Counted from the stretch's first letter, positions 1 to 8,771 are shown. The stretch is DNA of 29,654 nt from an uncultured Actinomycetes bacterium (GCA_903951185.1 CAJBBC010000154.1:1-29654); one strand, 5' to 3'. Notes: generated by a model not told the origin, from the sequence alone. A program made the numbers and translations.

Positions 1-1
1 T

Positions 2-559
2 GATCCTGGATATCGAATCGTGCAAGAAGCAATCGCTCGTGGAATTAAGGTTTCAGTTATCCCTGGACCTTCCGCCGTATTAACTGCATTAGCGATCAGC
101 GGACTAGCCGTAGATCGTTTTAGTTTCGAAGGTTTTCTACCTCGCAAGTCTGGTGAGCGGAAAAACTTTTTAGATCAGTTAGCCGACGATCAACGAACGA
201 TGGTTTTCTTCGAAGCGCCACACCGGTTAGTTGAATCACTACAAGATTTTGCTGAAGTTTTTGGCCAAGATCGGCAAGCAGTGATTTGCCGTGAATTAAC
301 GAAAACATACGAGGAAATTGTTCGAGGAAGTTTTGTTGAATTAATCACTTGGGCAGATCGTGAAATCTTGGGTGAGATTACTTTAGTTGTCGCTGGCGCA
401 AGTCCGATCGCCGCAACAACTGCCACTGATTGGGTTGCCTTAGTTGATACTCGAGTTCAATTAGGTATTTCACAGCGCGATGCAATTGCTGAGGTAGCTA
501 AAGAACTTAGGGTACCTAAGCGCGATGTCTACGATGCAGTCCTTGCCGCCAGACAATAG
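2..559 (+). CDS. rsmI: RsmI, 16S rRNA 2'-O-ribose methyltransferase (5' end cut off)
   Basis: This is the C-terminal two thirds of RsmI, which methylates the 2'-O of C1402 in 16S rRNA using S-adenosylmethionine. The reading frame is open from base 2 and begins inside the family motif DPGYRIV, so the start codon lies before the window; the GTG at 20 is internal. Other visible tetrapyrrole-methylase-fold motifs are GPSAVLTAL, FEGFLPRKSGER and FFEAPHRL, followed by CRELTKTYEE and GEITLVVAG. About 186 residues are present of a usual 270-290. metG follows after 29 bases in the same direction but has its own apparent promoter. Nothing looks damaged. Confidence 0.95.
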   Translation, partial: DPGYRIVQEAIARGIKVSVIPGPSAVLTALAISGLAVDRFSFEGFLPRKSGERKNFLDQLADDQRTMVFFEAPHRLVESLQDFAEVFGQDRQAVICRELTKTYEEIVRGSFVELITWADREILGEITLVVAGASPIAATTATDWVALVDTRVQLGISQRDAIAEVAKELRVPKRDVYDAVLAARQ

Positions 560-575
560 TCACTAAATTTTCCAA

Positions 576-581
576 TAGAAT
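576..581 (+). promoter_or_regulatory. -10 element of an apparently leaderless metG promoter
   Basis: TAGAAT fits the actinobacterial TANNNT -10 consensus and ends 7 bases before the metG ATG. No Shine-Dalgarno sequence lies before that ATG, so transcription probably starts at or within a base of the start codon. No convincing -35 hexamer is visible. Confidence 0.5.
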
Positions 582-588
582 TTCGGTT

Positions 589-2178
589 ATGGCATCTAAA
601 AGCGATAAGGCGTTCTATTTAACTACGCCGATTTATTACGTAAATGATGCTCCACATATTGGCCATGCGTACACCACTGTTGCTGGTGATGTGATGACCC
701 GCTGGCACAGACTTGCTGGCGAAAAAGTTTGGTTTTTAACGGGTACTGATGAACACGGGCAAAAAGTCTTACGTACGGCCCAAGCTAATAATGTGGCGCC
801 ACAAACTTGGGCAGATAATTTAGTCCGTGATGCATGGTTACCGGTACTACAAACTATTGATGCAGCAAATGATGATTTCATTCGAACCACCCAGGATCGA
901 CACACAACTCGAGTACAAACATTCTTAACAAAGTTAAAAGATCTAGGTTTCATTTATGAGGGTTCTTATGAGGGCCCTTATTGCGTCGGTTGTGAAGAGT
1001 TTAAATTACCTGGGGATTTACTAAGTGGTGAAGGCGATACTCAGTTGTGCCCGATCCATTCAAAGCCAGTCGAATTAGTTAGTGAGACAAACTGGTTTTT
1101 TAAACTTTCTGCGTTTACTGAACGGCTAATTTCACATTACGAGAAAAATCCAAAGGCGATTCGTCCAGAATCTGCTTATAACGAAGTAATGTCATTTCTT
1201 CGTTCTGGATTACAAGATTTATCTATCTCGCGTTCAACTTTTGACTGGGGAATTAAAGTTCCTTGGGATGATTCACAAGTTGTTTACGTTTGGTTTGATG
1301 CGCTATTGAATTATGCAACCGCTGTTGGTTTAGGGGATGATCCAACATCGGCGGGGGGTCAAAAGTTTGAAGACACTTGGCCGGCCGACGTGCATTTAGT
1401 TGGTAAAGATATTTTGCGCTTCCACGCAGTTATTTGGCCAGCAATGTTGATGGCCGGAAGTTTAGATTTACCAGGTTGTGTTTTTGCGCACGGCTGGTTA
1501 CTTGTCGGTGGCGAGAAGATGAGCAAGAGCAAACTAACTGGTATTTCACCAGAAAGTATTGTGAATTTAATAGGTAGCGATGCATTCCGTTACTACTTCA
1601 TGCGAGCCATAATTTTTGGCCAGGATCGCTCATTCTCTTGGGAAGATTTACATGCGCGTTACACCTCGGAACTTGCTAATGGTTTAGGCAACTTAGCCAG
1701 TCGGGTTCAAGCAATGGTTGGTAAGTACTTTGACGGCAAGTTGCCAGCAGCTGGAGCACACACACCTGCCGAAACACTAATCGTTGAGCTACTTGAAAAA
1801 ACCGTAGCTACAACAGATAAAGCCATTCGAGAATTTGATTTTCAAACAGGGATCGTCTCAGTTAAAGACTTTATTGACGCTGTTAATTTGTATGTCACTG
1901 AGCAAGAACCTTGGGTTGTAGCTAAAGACGAAAAGAATAATGAGCGACTTGGCACAATTCTTTACACAATTTGCGAAGCACTACGGGCAATTGCCGTGCT
2001 GTATCAGCCGATTATGCCAAAGTCGATGGATTTACTATGGTCACAAATCGGTGCTGTTGAATCTGGCTTAGTACAGTCACTAAATGAAGTTGGTCGTTGG
2101 GGACAACTTAAAGCTGGCGTAACAATTACTAAAGGCGAAACTATGTTCCCAAGAATTGAAGAACCAGAAACTATTTAA
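589..2178 (+). CDS. metG: Methionyl-tRNA synthetase MetG
   Basis: Class I aminoacyl-tRNA synthetase that charges tRNA-Met, including the initiator, with methionine in the cytoplasm. The HIGH signature is intact at about residues 23-26 and KMSKS at about 310-314. A zinc-knuckle insert is seen as Cys132-x2-Cys135 and Cys154-x2-His157. At 529 residues it is the short form: the protein ends after the anticodon-binding helical domain and lacks the C-terminal EMAP/Trbp111-like tRNA-binding domain found in many bacterial MetG proteins, as is usual in actinobacteria. The ATG start sits 7 bases after a TAGAAT element. Its stop shares the palindromic bases TTAA (2175-2178) with the stop of the convergent acyltransferase gene. 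Confidence 0.97.
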   Translation: MASKSDKAFYLTTPIYYVNDAPHIGHAYTTVAGDVMTRWHRLAGEKVWFLTGTDEHGQKVLRTAQANNVAPQTWADNLVRDAWLPVLQTIDAANDDFIRTTQDRHTTRVQTFLTKLKDLGFIYEGSYEGPYCVGCEEFKLPGDLLSGEGDTQLCPIHSKPVELVSETNWFFKLSAFTERLISHYEKNPKAIRPESAYNEVMSFLRSGLQDLSISRSTFDWGIKVPWDDSQVVYVWFDALLNYATAVGLGDDPTSAGGQKFEDTWPADVHLVGKDILRFHAVIWPAMLMAGSLDLPGCVFAHGWLLVGGEKMSKSKLTGISPESIVNLIGSDAFRYYFMRAIIFGQDRSFSWEDLHARYTSELANGLGNLASRVQAMVGKYFDGKLPAAGAHTPAETLIVELLEKTVATTDKAIREFDFQTGIVSVKDFIDAVNLYVTEQEPWVVAKDEKNNERLGTILYTICEALRAIAVLYQPIMPKSMDLLWSQIGAVESGLVQSLNEVGRWGQLKAGVTITKGETMFPRIEEPETI

Positions 2179-4016
2179 GGCGCAGCGAGCGTTTCATCAA
2201 TTAGCGCGGCAAAAGCTCTCGCTCCAGTCCGAGTTAAATGCACGCCGTCGGGGGCAAAGTATCCGCGCCGACCTTTAGCCGTAGTAGCCCAGTCCGCTAA
2301 CCGAACGTTTGAATATAGCGGAACTAATTCATTAATCATTTTGTTACTTGCTGACATCCACTTACGTGGAACTTTAACGTTCACAATTACAACCCGACGC
2401 CGGTCAGCTAACTCTTGCAAAATCGGTTCAAGATCTTTTCGGGCAATTGGGCCATTAGTACCCATGTGGATCACAATGTCGTTGCCTAGTCGCTGTTCTT
2501 TTCGGCGCAGTTCTATACGTTCAGCGATTTCACTTGGCTGACGTCCGATTTCCGCATCAATTGATACTTCACCCAAAGCATCTTTTAGTTGATCTATACC
2601 TGATAGGACAACAGAGTCACCAAATACCACTAACGAGTTCTGTGCAGTCTTAATTTGTGAACTTGTTGGTTCTGGCGCATCCGAATCTGGTGGAATCGAA
2701 ATAACTGGAAGCGGTGTTACAGCTGGATCAGCTGGAGCCAGAGTCGGATCCTCATCAACTGCTGTTATGCCACCTAAACCAAGCACGCTTTGTTCATTTG
2801 GAACTGGTGCTCGATAAAGTCCAATTAGTGAGCTGATTAAAACTGCGCTGGCAGTTACTAAACCAATTATCTGAAAACTTGTTGGTTTCGGGATACCAAT
2901 ATTTCGCCACCGGTTAATTAGTTGACCAAGTTCACCGCGACGTATTGGTAATTCAACAAACCGATATGACAGATCTGAAATAACTAAAACCGAAAAAATT
3001 CGTACAAACGCAGTTACTTCATCTGGCCAACTAACATCGATACCTGGCCTAAGCAACATATAAATTGGCCAGTGCCAAATATAAATACCGTATGAGCGGT
3101 CGCCGAGCCAAACAAGTGGTCGGAAAGTTAAAAAGTAACCGAGCCTTAATCCAGGATGAGCGACCACATAAATAAGGAACGCAGTAGTTAGCGAAACGAG
3201 TAAGAATCCAAAAGTATATAAATTCGAGTTCAATTCGGTAAATGTAAATAAGAAAGTTGTAAGTATCCCGAGTGCAATAAAGCCAAGAATATTTAGAAAG
3301 TTTCGGCGGTCTGGAGTTAGTTGCGGTCGTAACTTATTTCGATCCCAAATTGCTGCCGTAGCGCAACCAACTAAGAGACCCATACTGTGTGTATCAGTAC
3401 CGAAATAAACTCGACTCGGATCATTTGGTGTTGGAAAACCGTTCTTAATAGAAAGGTAAGCCATCCATGCAGTTGCACTAAGTGCTCCGATAGTAGCCAG
3501 ACTAAATATTGAAATTCGCATACCGCGTAAACCAAGTTTTGTTTTACTGAGCAAGATCAAGAAAATTGGCCAGATTACATAAAACTGTTCTTCGATCGCA
3601 AGCGACCATAAATGTTGCAAAAGTGGTGGTCGACCAATATTTATAAAGTAGGACTCATCAAAAAATATGTAAGACCAGTTCAAAACAAAGCTAAGCGCCC
3701 AAGGTAAATCACGGCGCACCTGGTAGGCGGCATCAGTTGCCCACAAACCGGTAACAATAATTGTGAAAATTAATAGTAAGAACAATGCGGGCATAAGACG
3801 TCGGATTCGCCTTATATAAAAAGCGGCACGATCGACGGTTCCAGTCAAACTTATTTCGTCAATCAAAATTGAAGTGATTAGGAAGCCAGAAAGTACAAAG
3901 AAAATATCTACCCCAAGAAAACCACCAGGGATAAATGCAAATTCGGCGTGATAAAGAATTACCGCTAAAACTGCGATGCCACGTAGGCCATCAAGGCCAG
4001 TCATCCGCTTTAACAA
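2175..4016 (-). CDS. Membrane acyltransferase (acyltransferase 3 family) with C-terminal SGNH domain
   Basis: An OafA/YrhL-like integral membrane protein, likely to O-acylate a cell-surface glycan; the substrate cannot be read from sequence. The N-terminal acyltransferase-3 domain shows GLDGLRGIAVLAV with the expected His23, GVDIFFVLSGFLIT, SLAIEEQFYVIWP and SYGIYIWHWPIY, with about ten membrane segments to roughly residue 400. A Pro/Asp-rich linker leads to a soluble SGNH-hydrolase-like domain with FGDS (near 467), MGTNG (near 515) and DGVHL (near 590), which supply the catalytic Ser and Asp/His blocks. The frame opens with TTG; the fourth codon after it is ATG at 4004, an equally plausible start. 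The gene sits alone on the minus strand between metG and tatD and looks like a lineage-specific insertion into that conserved order. Confidence 0.9.
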   Translation of the reverse strand: MLKRMTGLDGLRGIAVLAVILYHAEFAFIPGGFLGVDIFFVLSGFLITSILIDEISLTGTVDRAAFYIRRIRRLMPALFLLLIFTIIVTGLWATDAAYQVRRDLPWALSFVLNWSYIFFDESYFINIGRPPLLQHLWSLAIEEQFYVIWPIFLILLSKTKLGLRGMRISIFSLATIGALSATAWMAYLSIKNGFPTPNDPSRVYFGTDTHSMGLLVGCATAAIWDRNKLRPQLTPDRRNFLNILGFIALGILTTFLFTFTELNSNLYTFGFLLVSLTTAFLIYVVAHPGLRLGYFLTFRPLVWLGDRSYGIYIWHWPIYMLLRPGIDVSWPDEVTAFVRIFSVLVISDLSYRFVELPIRRGELGQLINRWRNIGIPKPTSFQIIGLVTASAVLISSLIGLYRAPVPNEQSVLGLGGITAVDEDPTLAPADPAVTPLPVISIPPDSDAPEPTSSQIKTAQNSLVVFGDSVVLSGIDQLKDALGEVSIDAEIGRQPSEIAERIELRRKEQRLGNDIVIHMGTNGPIARKDLEPILQELADRRRVVIVNVKVPRKWMSASNKMINELVPLYSNVRLADWATTAKGRRGYFAPDGVHLTRTGARAFAALIDETLAAP

Positions 4017-4069
4017 TTAAGACACCTTTTAAAAAATTGGTTAGATCACTAGGGTATCGGACTACCAAG

Positions 4070-4075
4070 TAACGT
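4070..4075 (+). promoter_or_regulatory. -10 element of a possible leaderless tatD promoter
   Basis: TAACGT fits TANNNT and ends 6 bases before the GTG start of tatD, in a spacer with no Shine-Dalgarno sequence. A second TANNNT match, TAGGGT at 4050-4055, could instead give a leader of about 20 bases. Confidence 0.4.
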
Positions 4076-4081
4076 TGACTT

Positions 4082-4903
4082 GTGACTAAACCGTTTAATG
4101 TTCCAGCACTTGCTCATCCAGTTGTTGATACTCACTGTCACATGGATGTTTCATTTGATGACGAACATATTTTGCCTGATGTTGGGGAAGCCCTAGCAAA
4201 CGCAGCCAAAGTCGGTGTTACAAAAGTAATTCAGGTCGGTTGTGATGTCACAAGTTCACAATGGGCAGCAGATACAGCGGCCAAATGGCCTGAAGTTTTT
4301 GCAACAGTGGCCTTACATCCAAATGCCGCCGCACACGATCCTGATTTAACTAATTCATTAATTGAAATCGATCTTTTAGCAGCGCTACCGCAAGTGCGTG
4401 GAATAGGTGAAACCGGTCTTGATTATTATCGAACTGAAAAAAATCAAGCAGAAGCTCAACACATTTCTTTTCGGGCACATATTGATATGGCGATTAAACA
4501 CAATAAGCCAGTAATTATTCATGATCGCGATGCCCACGAAGATGTAATTGAAACTTTACTAACTTACGGTGCACCCGAGACAGTTGTATTTCATTGTTAT
4601 TCTGGCGACGCAGCAATGGCTAAAGTATGTGCTGAACAGGGTTGGTACTTATCGTTTGCTGGCACAGTTACATTTAAAAACGCTAAGAATTTACATGAAG
4701 CAGTAAAAGTAGTGCCAGATAATTTATTGCTTGTTGAAACTGATTCACCATTTTTAACGCCCACTCCATATCGCGGTTCACCGAATACTTCAGCGCATGT
4801 GGCACTTACAGTTCGCGAAATTTGTGCCCTTCGAGGCCAATCTGAAGAAGATATTTGTAAATTAGTTTTTTCAAATGCTGCAAGGGTTTTCGGCCCTTTT
4901 TGA
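4082..4903 (+). CDS. tatD: TatD-family metal-dependent hydrolase/DNase
   Basis: A cytoplasmic TIM-barrel amidohydrolase of the TatD/YcfH family; characterised members are metal-dependent 3'-5' nucleases. The metal-site motifs are all present: DTHCHMD (His18, His20), GETGLDYYR, IIHDRDAHED, FHCYSG and ETDSPFLTP. At 273 residues it has the full usual length. The GTG start lies 6 bases after a TAACGT element and has no ribosome-binding site, suggesting leaderless translation. It heads the conserved actinobacterial series tatD - cell-wall hydrolase - rsmA - ispE, with the next gene 83 bases downstream. Confidence 0.95.
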   Translation: MTKPFNVPALAHPVVDTHCHMDVSFDDEHILPDVGEALANAAKVGVTKVIQVGCDVTSSQWAADTAAKWPEVFATVALHPNAAAHDPDLTNSLIEIDLLAALPQVRGIGETGLDYYRTEKNQAEAQHISFRAHIDMAIKHNKPVIIHDRDAHEDVIETLLTYGAPETVVFHCYSGDAAMAKVCAEQGWYLSFAGTVTFKNAKNLHEAVKVVPDNLLLVETDSPFLTPTPYRGSPNTSAHVALTVREICALRGQSEEDICKLVFSNAARVFGPF

Positions 4904-4986
4904 CAAAACTGAGTTTGCCTTGACCTAGGGGTTTCGGGATAACTTAGAAGTACAAGTAAATAAATAGTTTTCTAAGTTGAGGCCAA

Positions 4987-5796
4987 ATGATTGAACGCGG
5001 ACGCCATCGTGCGCCTGGTCGTCATGCCCGGCCGAAAAGCAAACAAGGTCCAATTGTGGCCTTGGCTATAACTGCTGCCTTAATTTTTGGTGTTGGCTTT
5101 AATGGCATTGCGTACTCAATTGATTTCAAGGCTGAACCAGTTGCCGTCGATGCAACTGCATTAATTCAAGATGAAGCAGCATTTGTGGATGTTAAAGAAC
5201 TTGATCCAAATGTTTTATTCGTTGCCGCCGAAGTTGAAATTCCATATGAAGTTTCTGAAACACAAGATCCGCAAATGGCTCAAGGTACTCGCGTTGTGCA
5301 ACAACCGGGTACAACTGGCGAAGCTGTTGTTACGTATGCAGTGCGGGTATTGAACGGTGTTGAAGTTGCTCGCACAGAAGTGTCTCGCTCGGTAAACCGA
5401 GATCCAATTCCAGAAGTTGCGATTGCAGGTTCAGGTGACCCGAACACTATTGCTAATCAACTTAAGAAAGCTGAAGTTGGTATTAAATCAATTGAGCAAA
5501 GCAAGATTTTTACTGAGCTATACATTAAAGCCACATACAGTTGGGGCGCAGATCAATTTCAATGTATAGATAAACTCTGGGAAAAAGAAAGTAACTGGCG
5601 TTACACCGCAGACAATCCAACTTCAAGTGCTTACGGAATTCCACAAGCACTTCCCGGTTCGCGAATGGCTTCGATTGCAAGCGATTGGGAAACTAATCCA
5701 GCAACTCAAATTAAGTGGGGCGCCCAATATATTTCAGAGCGGTACACCACACCATGTGCTGCTTATGAAAAAGCGTTAACTCGCGGCTGGTACTAA
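4987..5796 (+). CDS. Secreted G5-domain protein with lytic-transglycosylase-like domain (rpfB position)
   Basis: Predicted exported peptidoglycan hydrolase. A basic N-terminus is followed by one hydrophobic segment (about 21-45), serving as signal or anchor. A G5 domain, thought to bind peptidoglycan or extracellular polymers, covers about 83-149. Residues 187-269 resemble the actinobacterial transglycosylase/aggregation-promoting-factor C-terminal domain: CIDKLWEKESNW with likely catalytic Glu201, then SAYGIPQALPGS and TQIKWGAQYI, ending in GWY. Two cysteines (193, 257) could form a disulfide. In mycobacteria this position between tatD and rsmA holds rpfB, which has DUF348 repeats, G5 and an Rpf catalytic domain. 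Here the G5 is kept, the DUF348 repeats are missing and the catalytic domain differs. GAGG at 4979-4982 supports the ATG start. Confidence 0.88.
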   Translation: MIERGRHRAPGRHARPKSKQGPIVALAITAALIFGVGFNGIAYSIDFKAEPVAVDATALIQDEAAFVDVKELDPNVLFVAAEVEIPYEVSETQDPQMAQGTRVVQQPGTTGEAVVTYAVRVLNGVEVARTEVSRSVNRDPIPEVAIAGSGDPNTIANQLKKAEVGIKSIEQSKIFTELYIKATYSWGADQFQCIDKLWEKESNWRYTADNPTSSAYGIPQALPGSRMASIASDWETNPATQIKWGAQYISERYTTPCAAYEKALTRGWY

Positions 5797-5806
5797 ACAG
5801 TTTTAA

Positions 5807-6655
5807 ATGGCTGAATCTGTTTTACTTGGCGCGGCTCAAATTCGCGAACTGGCAGCCTTACTTGAGGTAACTCCAACAAAAAAACTTGGACAGAATTTTG
5901 TTATTGATCCAAATACGGTAAGTCGAATAGCGAATGAAGCTCATTTAAACAATCAAGATGTAGTTATTGAAATTGGACCTGGACTTGGGTCACTTACTTT
6001 AGCGATGTTGCCACAAGTTGCGAAAGTAGTTGCAGTTGAAATTGACTCGAGACTAGCAACGCAACTGCCGATTACCATCCAGAAATTCACACCTGAATTG
6101 AGTGAACGTTTAGTCGTTATTGAAGCTGATGCAATGCAAATTAAAGAATTGCCAGTTAAGCCAACAAAGCTGGTGGCAAATCTGCCATATAACATTTCAG
6201 TTCCGGTCGTCCTTTATTTACTTGAACAGTTTCCATCGATTCAAGAAGTACTGGTACTTGTCCAACTCGAAGTTGCGCAGCGAATGGCTGCTAAACCAGG
6301 TAACAAGATTTACGGTGTACCAAGTGTGAAATTAGCTTGGTATGGCAAAGTTCAATTAGTTGGGAATGTCGGACGAAATGTTTTCTGGCCCGCACCTAAT
6401 GTGGACTCTGGTTTAGTTCGAATTACTCGGATAAACGAAAATGATTCAACTGAACTTCGCCGCAAACTTTTTAAAGTAGTGGACTCGGCTTTTGGCCAAA
6501 GACGCAAAACACTTAGATCATCGCTTGGCGCGGTTTTTGGATCTGGTGCGCAAGTAGATCTTGCATTAGCGAAAGCCGGAATTGATAGCTCACTGCGAGG
6601 TGAGCAACTAGATTTAGCTGCTTTTTTGGCAATTGCTAAAGTCGCCAGCGATTAA
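5807..6655 (+). CDS. rsmA: RsmA (KsgA), 16S rRNA adenine dimethyltransferase
   Basis: Dimethylates two adjacent adenines (A1518 and A1519 in E. coli numbering) near the 3' end of 16S rRNA during late small-subunit assembly. The Rossmann methyltransferase motifs are clear: KKLGQNF near the N-terminus, EIGPGLGSLT for the SAM loop, and the catalytic NLPYNIS. The C-terminal part carries FGQRRKTLRSSL, typical of the family. Its 282 residues match normal length. The ATG lies 10 bases after the preceding stop with no Shine-Dalgarno motif, so it is probably cotranscribed. ispE follows almost directly. Confidence 0.96.
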   Translation: MAESVLLGAAQIRELAALLEVTPTKKLGQNFVIDPNTVSRIANEAHLNNQDVVIEIGPGLGSLTLAMLPQVAKVVAVEIDSRLATQLPITIQKFTPELSERLVVIEADAMQIKELPVKPTKLVANLPYNISVPVVLYLLEQFPSIQEVLVLVQLEVAQRMAAKPGNKIYGVPSVKLAWYGKVQLVGNVGRNVFWPAPNVDSGLVRITRINENDSTELRRKLFKVVDSAFGQRRKTLRSSLGAVFGSGAQVDLALAKAGIDSSLRGEQLDLAAFLAIAKVASD

Positions 6656-6659
6656 AGTG

Positions 6660-7580
6660 ATGGGTATGTCCAAACCAGACACAGTTCACGTAACAGTCCG
6701 CGTACCAGGCAAAGTTAATTTGTACTTAGGTGTTGGGCCTAGAGAGTTTTCTGGATATCACGAATTAGCCACAGTTTTTCAAGCTGTGAATATTTACGAT
6801 GAGATAACGGTTAAGCCAGCAGATACTTTGCGGATTACTGGATCAGGTAAGTACGGGCACTTAGTGCCAACTGATGAAACCAACTTAGCTTGGCAAGCCG
6901 CCCAGCTAGTTGCGAAAGCTTGCGGTGAAGATCCAAATTTGGAAATAAACATTGATAAATCAATTCCCGTTGCCGCCGGCATGGCTGGGGGAAGTGCGGA
7001 TGCTGCTGGAACTTTATTGGCTTGCGATATTTATTTTCAGGCTGGAATTCCACGCGATGAATTAGATGCGATGGCAGCACTACTTGGTTCAGATGTGCCA
7101 TTTATTCTTCATGGTGGATGTGCTTTAGGCAGTGGTCGAGGTGACATACTTTCGCCAGTTATGACCCGCGGAAGTTTCCACTGGGTGTTTGCCACTTTTA
7201 ATGAAGGTCTATCAACTGCACAAATTTATGAACGCACTGATGAACTGCGTGGTTTAGATTTTGAAACAATCCCAGATGTGCCAAATGAATTATTAGCCGC
7301 ATTAGCTCAAGGTAACGCCCAAGAGCTTGGCAAATTTTTACATAATGACCTGCAGGCTGCAGCAATTGCAAATAGATCAGGTTTAAAAGACGTCCTTGAA
7401 TACGGGCGAGATTTAGGTTCGCTAGGGGAACTTGTTTCTGGCTCAGGCCCTACCTGTGCATTCTTAGCTCGAGATGAAGTTTCGGCAATTGATTTATTAG
7501 TTGGTTTAAAAAGTAGTGGCTTAGTTGATGACGCAGTTCACGCACATGGTCCAGTCCATGGGGCCAGACAAATCCGATGA
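6660..7580 (+). CDS. ispE: IspE, 4-diphosphocytidyl-2-C-methyl-D-erythritol kinase
   Basis: GHMP-family kinase that phosphorylates CDP-methylerythritol in the non-mevalonate (MEP) isoprenoid pathway, feeding undecaprenyl and other prenyl lipids. Motifs are VPGKVNLYLGVG at the N-terminus, the ATP loop PVAAGMAGGSADAAGTL, and SGSGPTCAFLA in the C-terminal domain. The open frame extends back to a TTG at 6633 inside rsmA, but ATG 6660 or ATG 6666 just after the rsmA stop is a better start; 6666 is the closest to the family's N-terminus. Length is about 305 residues, as expected. It is cotranscribed with rsmA, as in other actinobacteria. Confidence 0.95.
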   Translation: MGMSKPDTVHVTVRVPGKVNLYLGVGPREFSGYHELATVFQAVNIYDEITVKPADTLRITGSGKYGHLVPTDETNLAWQAAQLVAKACGEDPNLEINIDKSIPVAAGMAGGSADAAGTLLACDIYFQAGIPRDELDAMAALLGSDVPFILHGGCALGSGRGDILSPVMTRGSFHWVFATFNEGLSTAQIYERTDELRGLDFETIPDVPNELLAALAQGNAQELGKFLHNDLQAAAIANRSGLKDVLEYGRDLGSLGELVSGSGPTCAFLARDEVSAIDLLVGLKSSGLVDDAVHAHGPVHGARQIR

Positions 7581-7594
7581 AGTTGAATTGAAGT

Positions 7595-8116
7595 ATGTCT
7601 CGATCAGATGAAGTTGATGGTTTAGTCACAGCTTGGCAACGCGAACGTCCAGATTTAGATGTGGCGCCAATGCATGTACTTAGTCGAGTTACTCGATTAG
7701 CCCGACATTTAGATATTGCTCGTCGTGAAGCATTCGAAGCTCACGATCTTGAATCCGGTGAATTCGATGTGCTGGCTGCATTACGTCGAGCGGGTGCACC
7801 TTATGAACTTTCACCGTCAGCACTACTAACTGCAAATTTAGTTACTAGTGGCACGATGACTAACCGAATTGATCGACTCGAAGAGAAAAATCTAGTTGCT
7901 CGAAAACCTGATCCAAGTGATGGTCGAGGTGTACTTGTGAAATTAACTACTGATGGACGTAATGCGGTCGACGCTGCGCTGACTGACTTACTTGAGCGGG
8001 AGCGTATTTTGTTAGCGGGTATTTCTAAAGCAGATCGAACTCAATTAGCCGATGTACTGCGCAAAATAGTTTTACCTTTTGACCAAGTTGCGGTTACTGA
8101 ATTTAACGACGAGTAA
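7595..8116 (+). CDS. MarR-family transcriptional regulator
   Basis: A 173-residue winged-helix regulator of the MarR family, expected to bind palindromic operators as a dimer. The central region (about 50-125) shows the MarR pattern: FDVLAALRRAGAPYELSPSAL for the first helices, LVTSGTMTNRIDRLEEKNLV for the recognition helix and wing, and PSDGRGVLVKLTTDGR. It starts 14 bases after ispE with no evident ribosome-binding site or own promoter, so it is probably read from the ispE transcript. The ligand and targets are unknown. Its last 14 bases overlap the end of the convergent tetR gene. Confidence 0.9.
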   Translation: MSRSDEVDGLVTAWQRERPDLDVAPMHVLSRVTRLARHLDIARREAFEAHDLESGEFDVLAALRRAGAPYELSPSALLTANLVTSGTMTNRIDRLEEKNLVARKPDPSDGRGVLVKLTTDGRNAVDAALTDLLERERILLAGISKADRTQLADVLRKIVLPFDQVAVTEFNDE

Positions 8117-8771
8117 TTAATCGCGGGTTACCTTGTAAACCGCGTGCGCCATTCCAAACTAAATTAACCATGTGCGCGATAACTTCATCTTTTTCAGTGT
8201 TTGGTGACTCAAGCCACCATTGGCCAGTTAAGGCCACCATTCCTACGAACATGTGCGCATACATTGGTGCCATGTTTTTTGGAAAACCACGACTTGAAAA
8301 CTCAGTGGTAAGCAAATCTTCAACTCGAGCAGCCACATCGGAGAGCAAACTTGCAAACGAACCTGAAGCCGTAGCCACTGGACTATCGCGTAACAAAATA
8401 CGGAAACCATCAGTATTTGTTTCGATGTAATCAAATAATGCACAAGCCGCTTGCTCAAGGAGTAAGCGTGGATGGCGAGCAGTCAGCGCTTTAGTAATTG
8501 AATTAAGTAGGTAATTCATTTCTCGGTCAACAACTACTGCGTAAAGTCCATCTTTAGAACCGAAATGTTCGTAGACAACTGGTTTAGAAACATTTGCACT
8601 AGCTGCAATTTCTTCAACGGTTACAGATTCAAAACCTTTTTCAGCAAAAAGTGCACGACCAACTTCAACTAACTGTGCACGACGTTCATGCCCGGTCATT
8701 CGGACGCGGTCAGGATCTGTTGTACGCGGACGAACTGAGGTATCTAGTTCGTCATTATGTGCGATTGCCAC
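8103..8771 (-). CDS. TetR-family transcriptional regulator
   Basis: A 222-residue TetR-type repressor. The N-terminal DNA-binding domain (about 25-75) carries RRAQLVEVGRALFAEKGFES, VEEIAASANVSKPVVYEHF and SKDGLYAVV, the classic helix-turn-helix with its YEHFGSK end. The C-terminal half is a helical ligand/dimerisation domain. The GTG start is supported by AAGGA (minus strand, 8781-8777) five bases upstream. A TetR gene beside glmU is conserved in actinobacteria (Rv1019 in M. tuberculosis), though the regulated genes are not known to me. A perfect palindrome 27 bases upstream (8798-8807) is a candidate autoregulatory operator. Confidence 0.93.
   Translation of the reverse strand: MAIAHNDELDTSVRPRTTDPDRVRMTGHERRAQLVEVGRALFAEKGFESVTVEEIAASANVSKPVVYEHFGSKDGLYAVVVDREMNYLLNSITKALTARHPRLLLEQAACALFDYIETNTDGFRILLRDSPVATASGSFASLLSDVAARVEDLLTTEFSSRGFPKNMAPMYAHMFVGMVALTGQWWLESPNTEKDEVIAHMVNLVWNGARGLQGNPRLITRR

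Noticed and set aside
4882..4898. Possible intrinsic terminator at the end of tatD (AAGGG...CCCTT followed by T's)
   Set aside because: The stem is only 5 bp with a 7-base loop and lies inside the last codons of tatD; it is too weak to call.
4915..4945. Promoter of the G5-hydrolase gene (TTGCCT or TTGACC with TAACTT)
   Set aside because: The spacing is 19 or 14 bases and neither combination is convincing, though a promoter somewhere in this 83-base gap is likely.
6633..6659. Extension of ispE back to TTG 6633
   Set aside because: It would overlap rsmA by 23 bases and add residues absent from the family; ATG 6660 or 6666 suits the operon spacing better.
8170..8430. 86-codon plus-strand frame inside tetR
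   Set aside because: It is antisense to a clear TetR protein and has no domain, promoter or ribosome-binding site.
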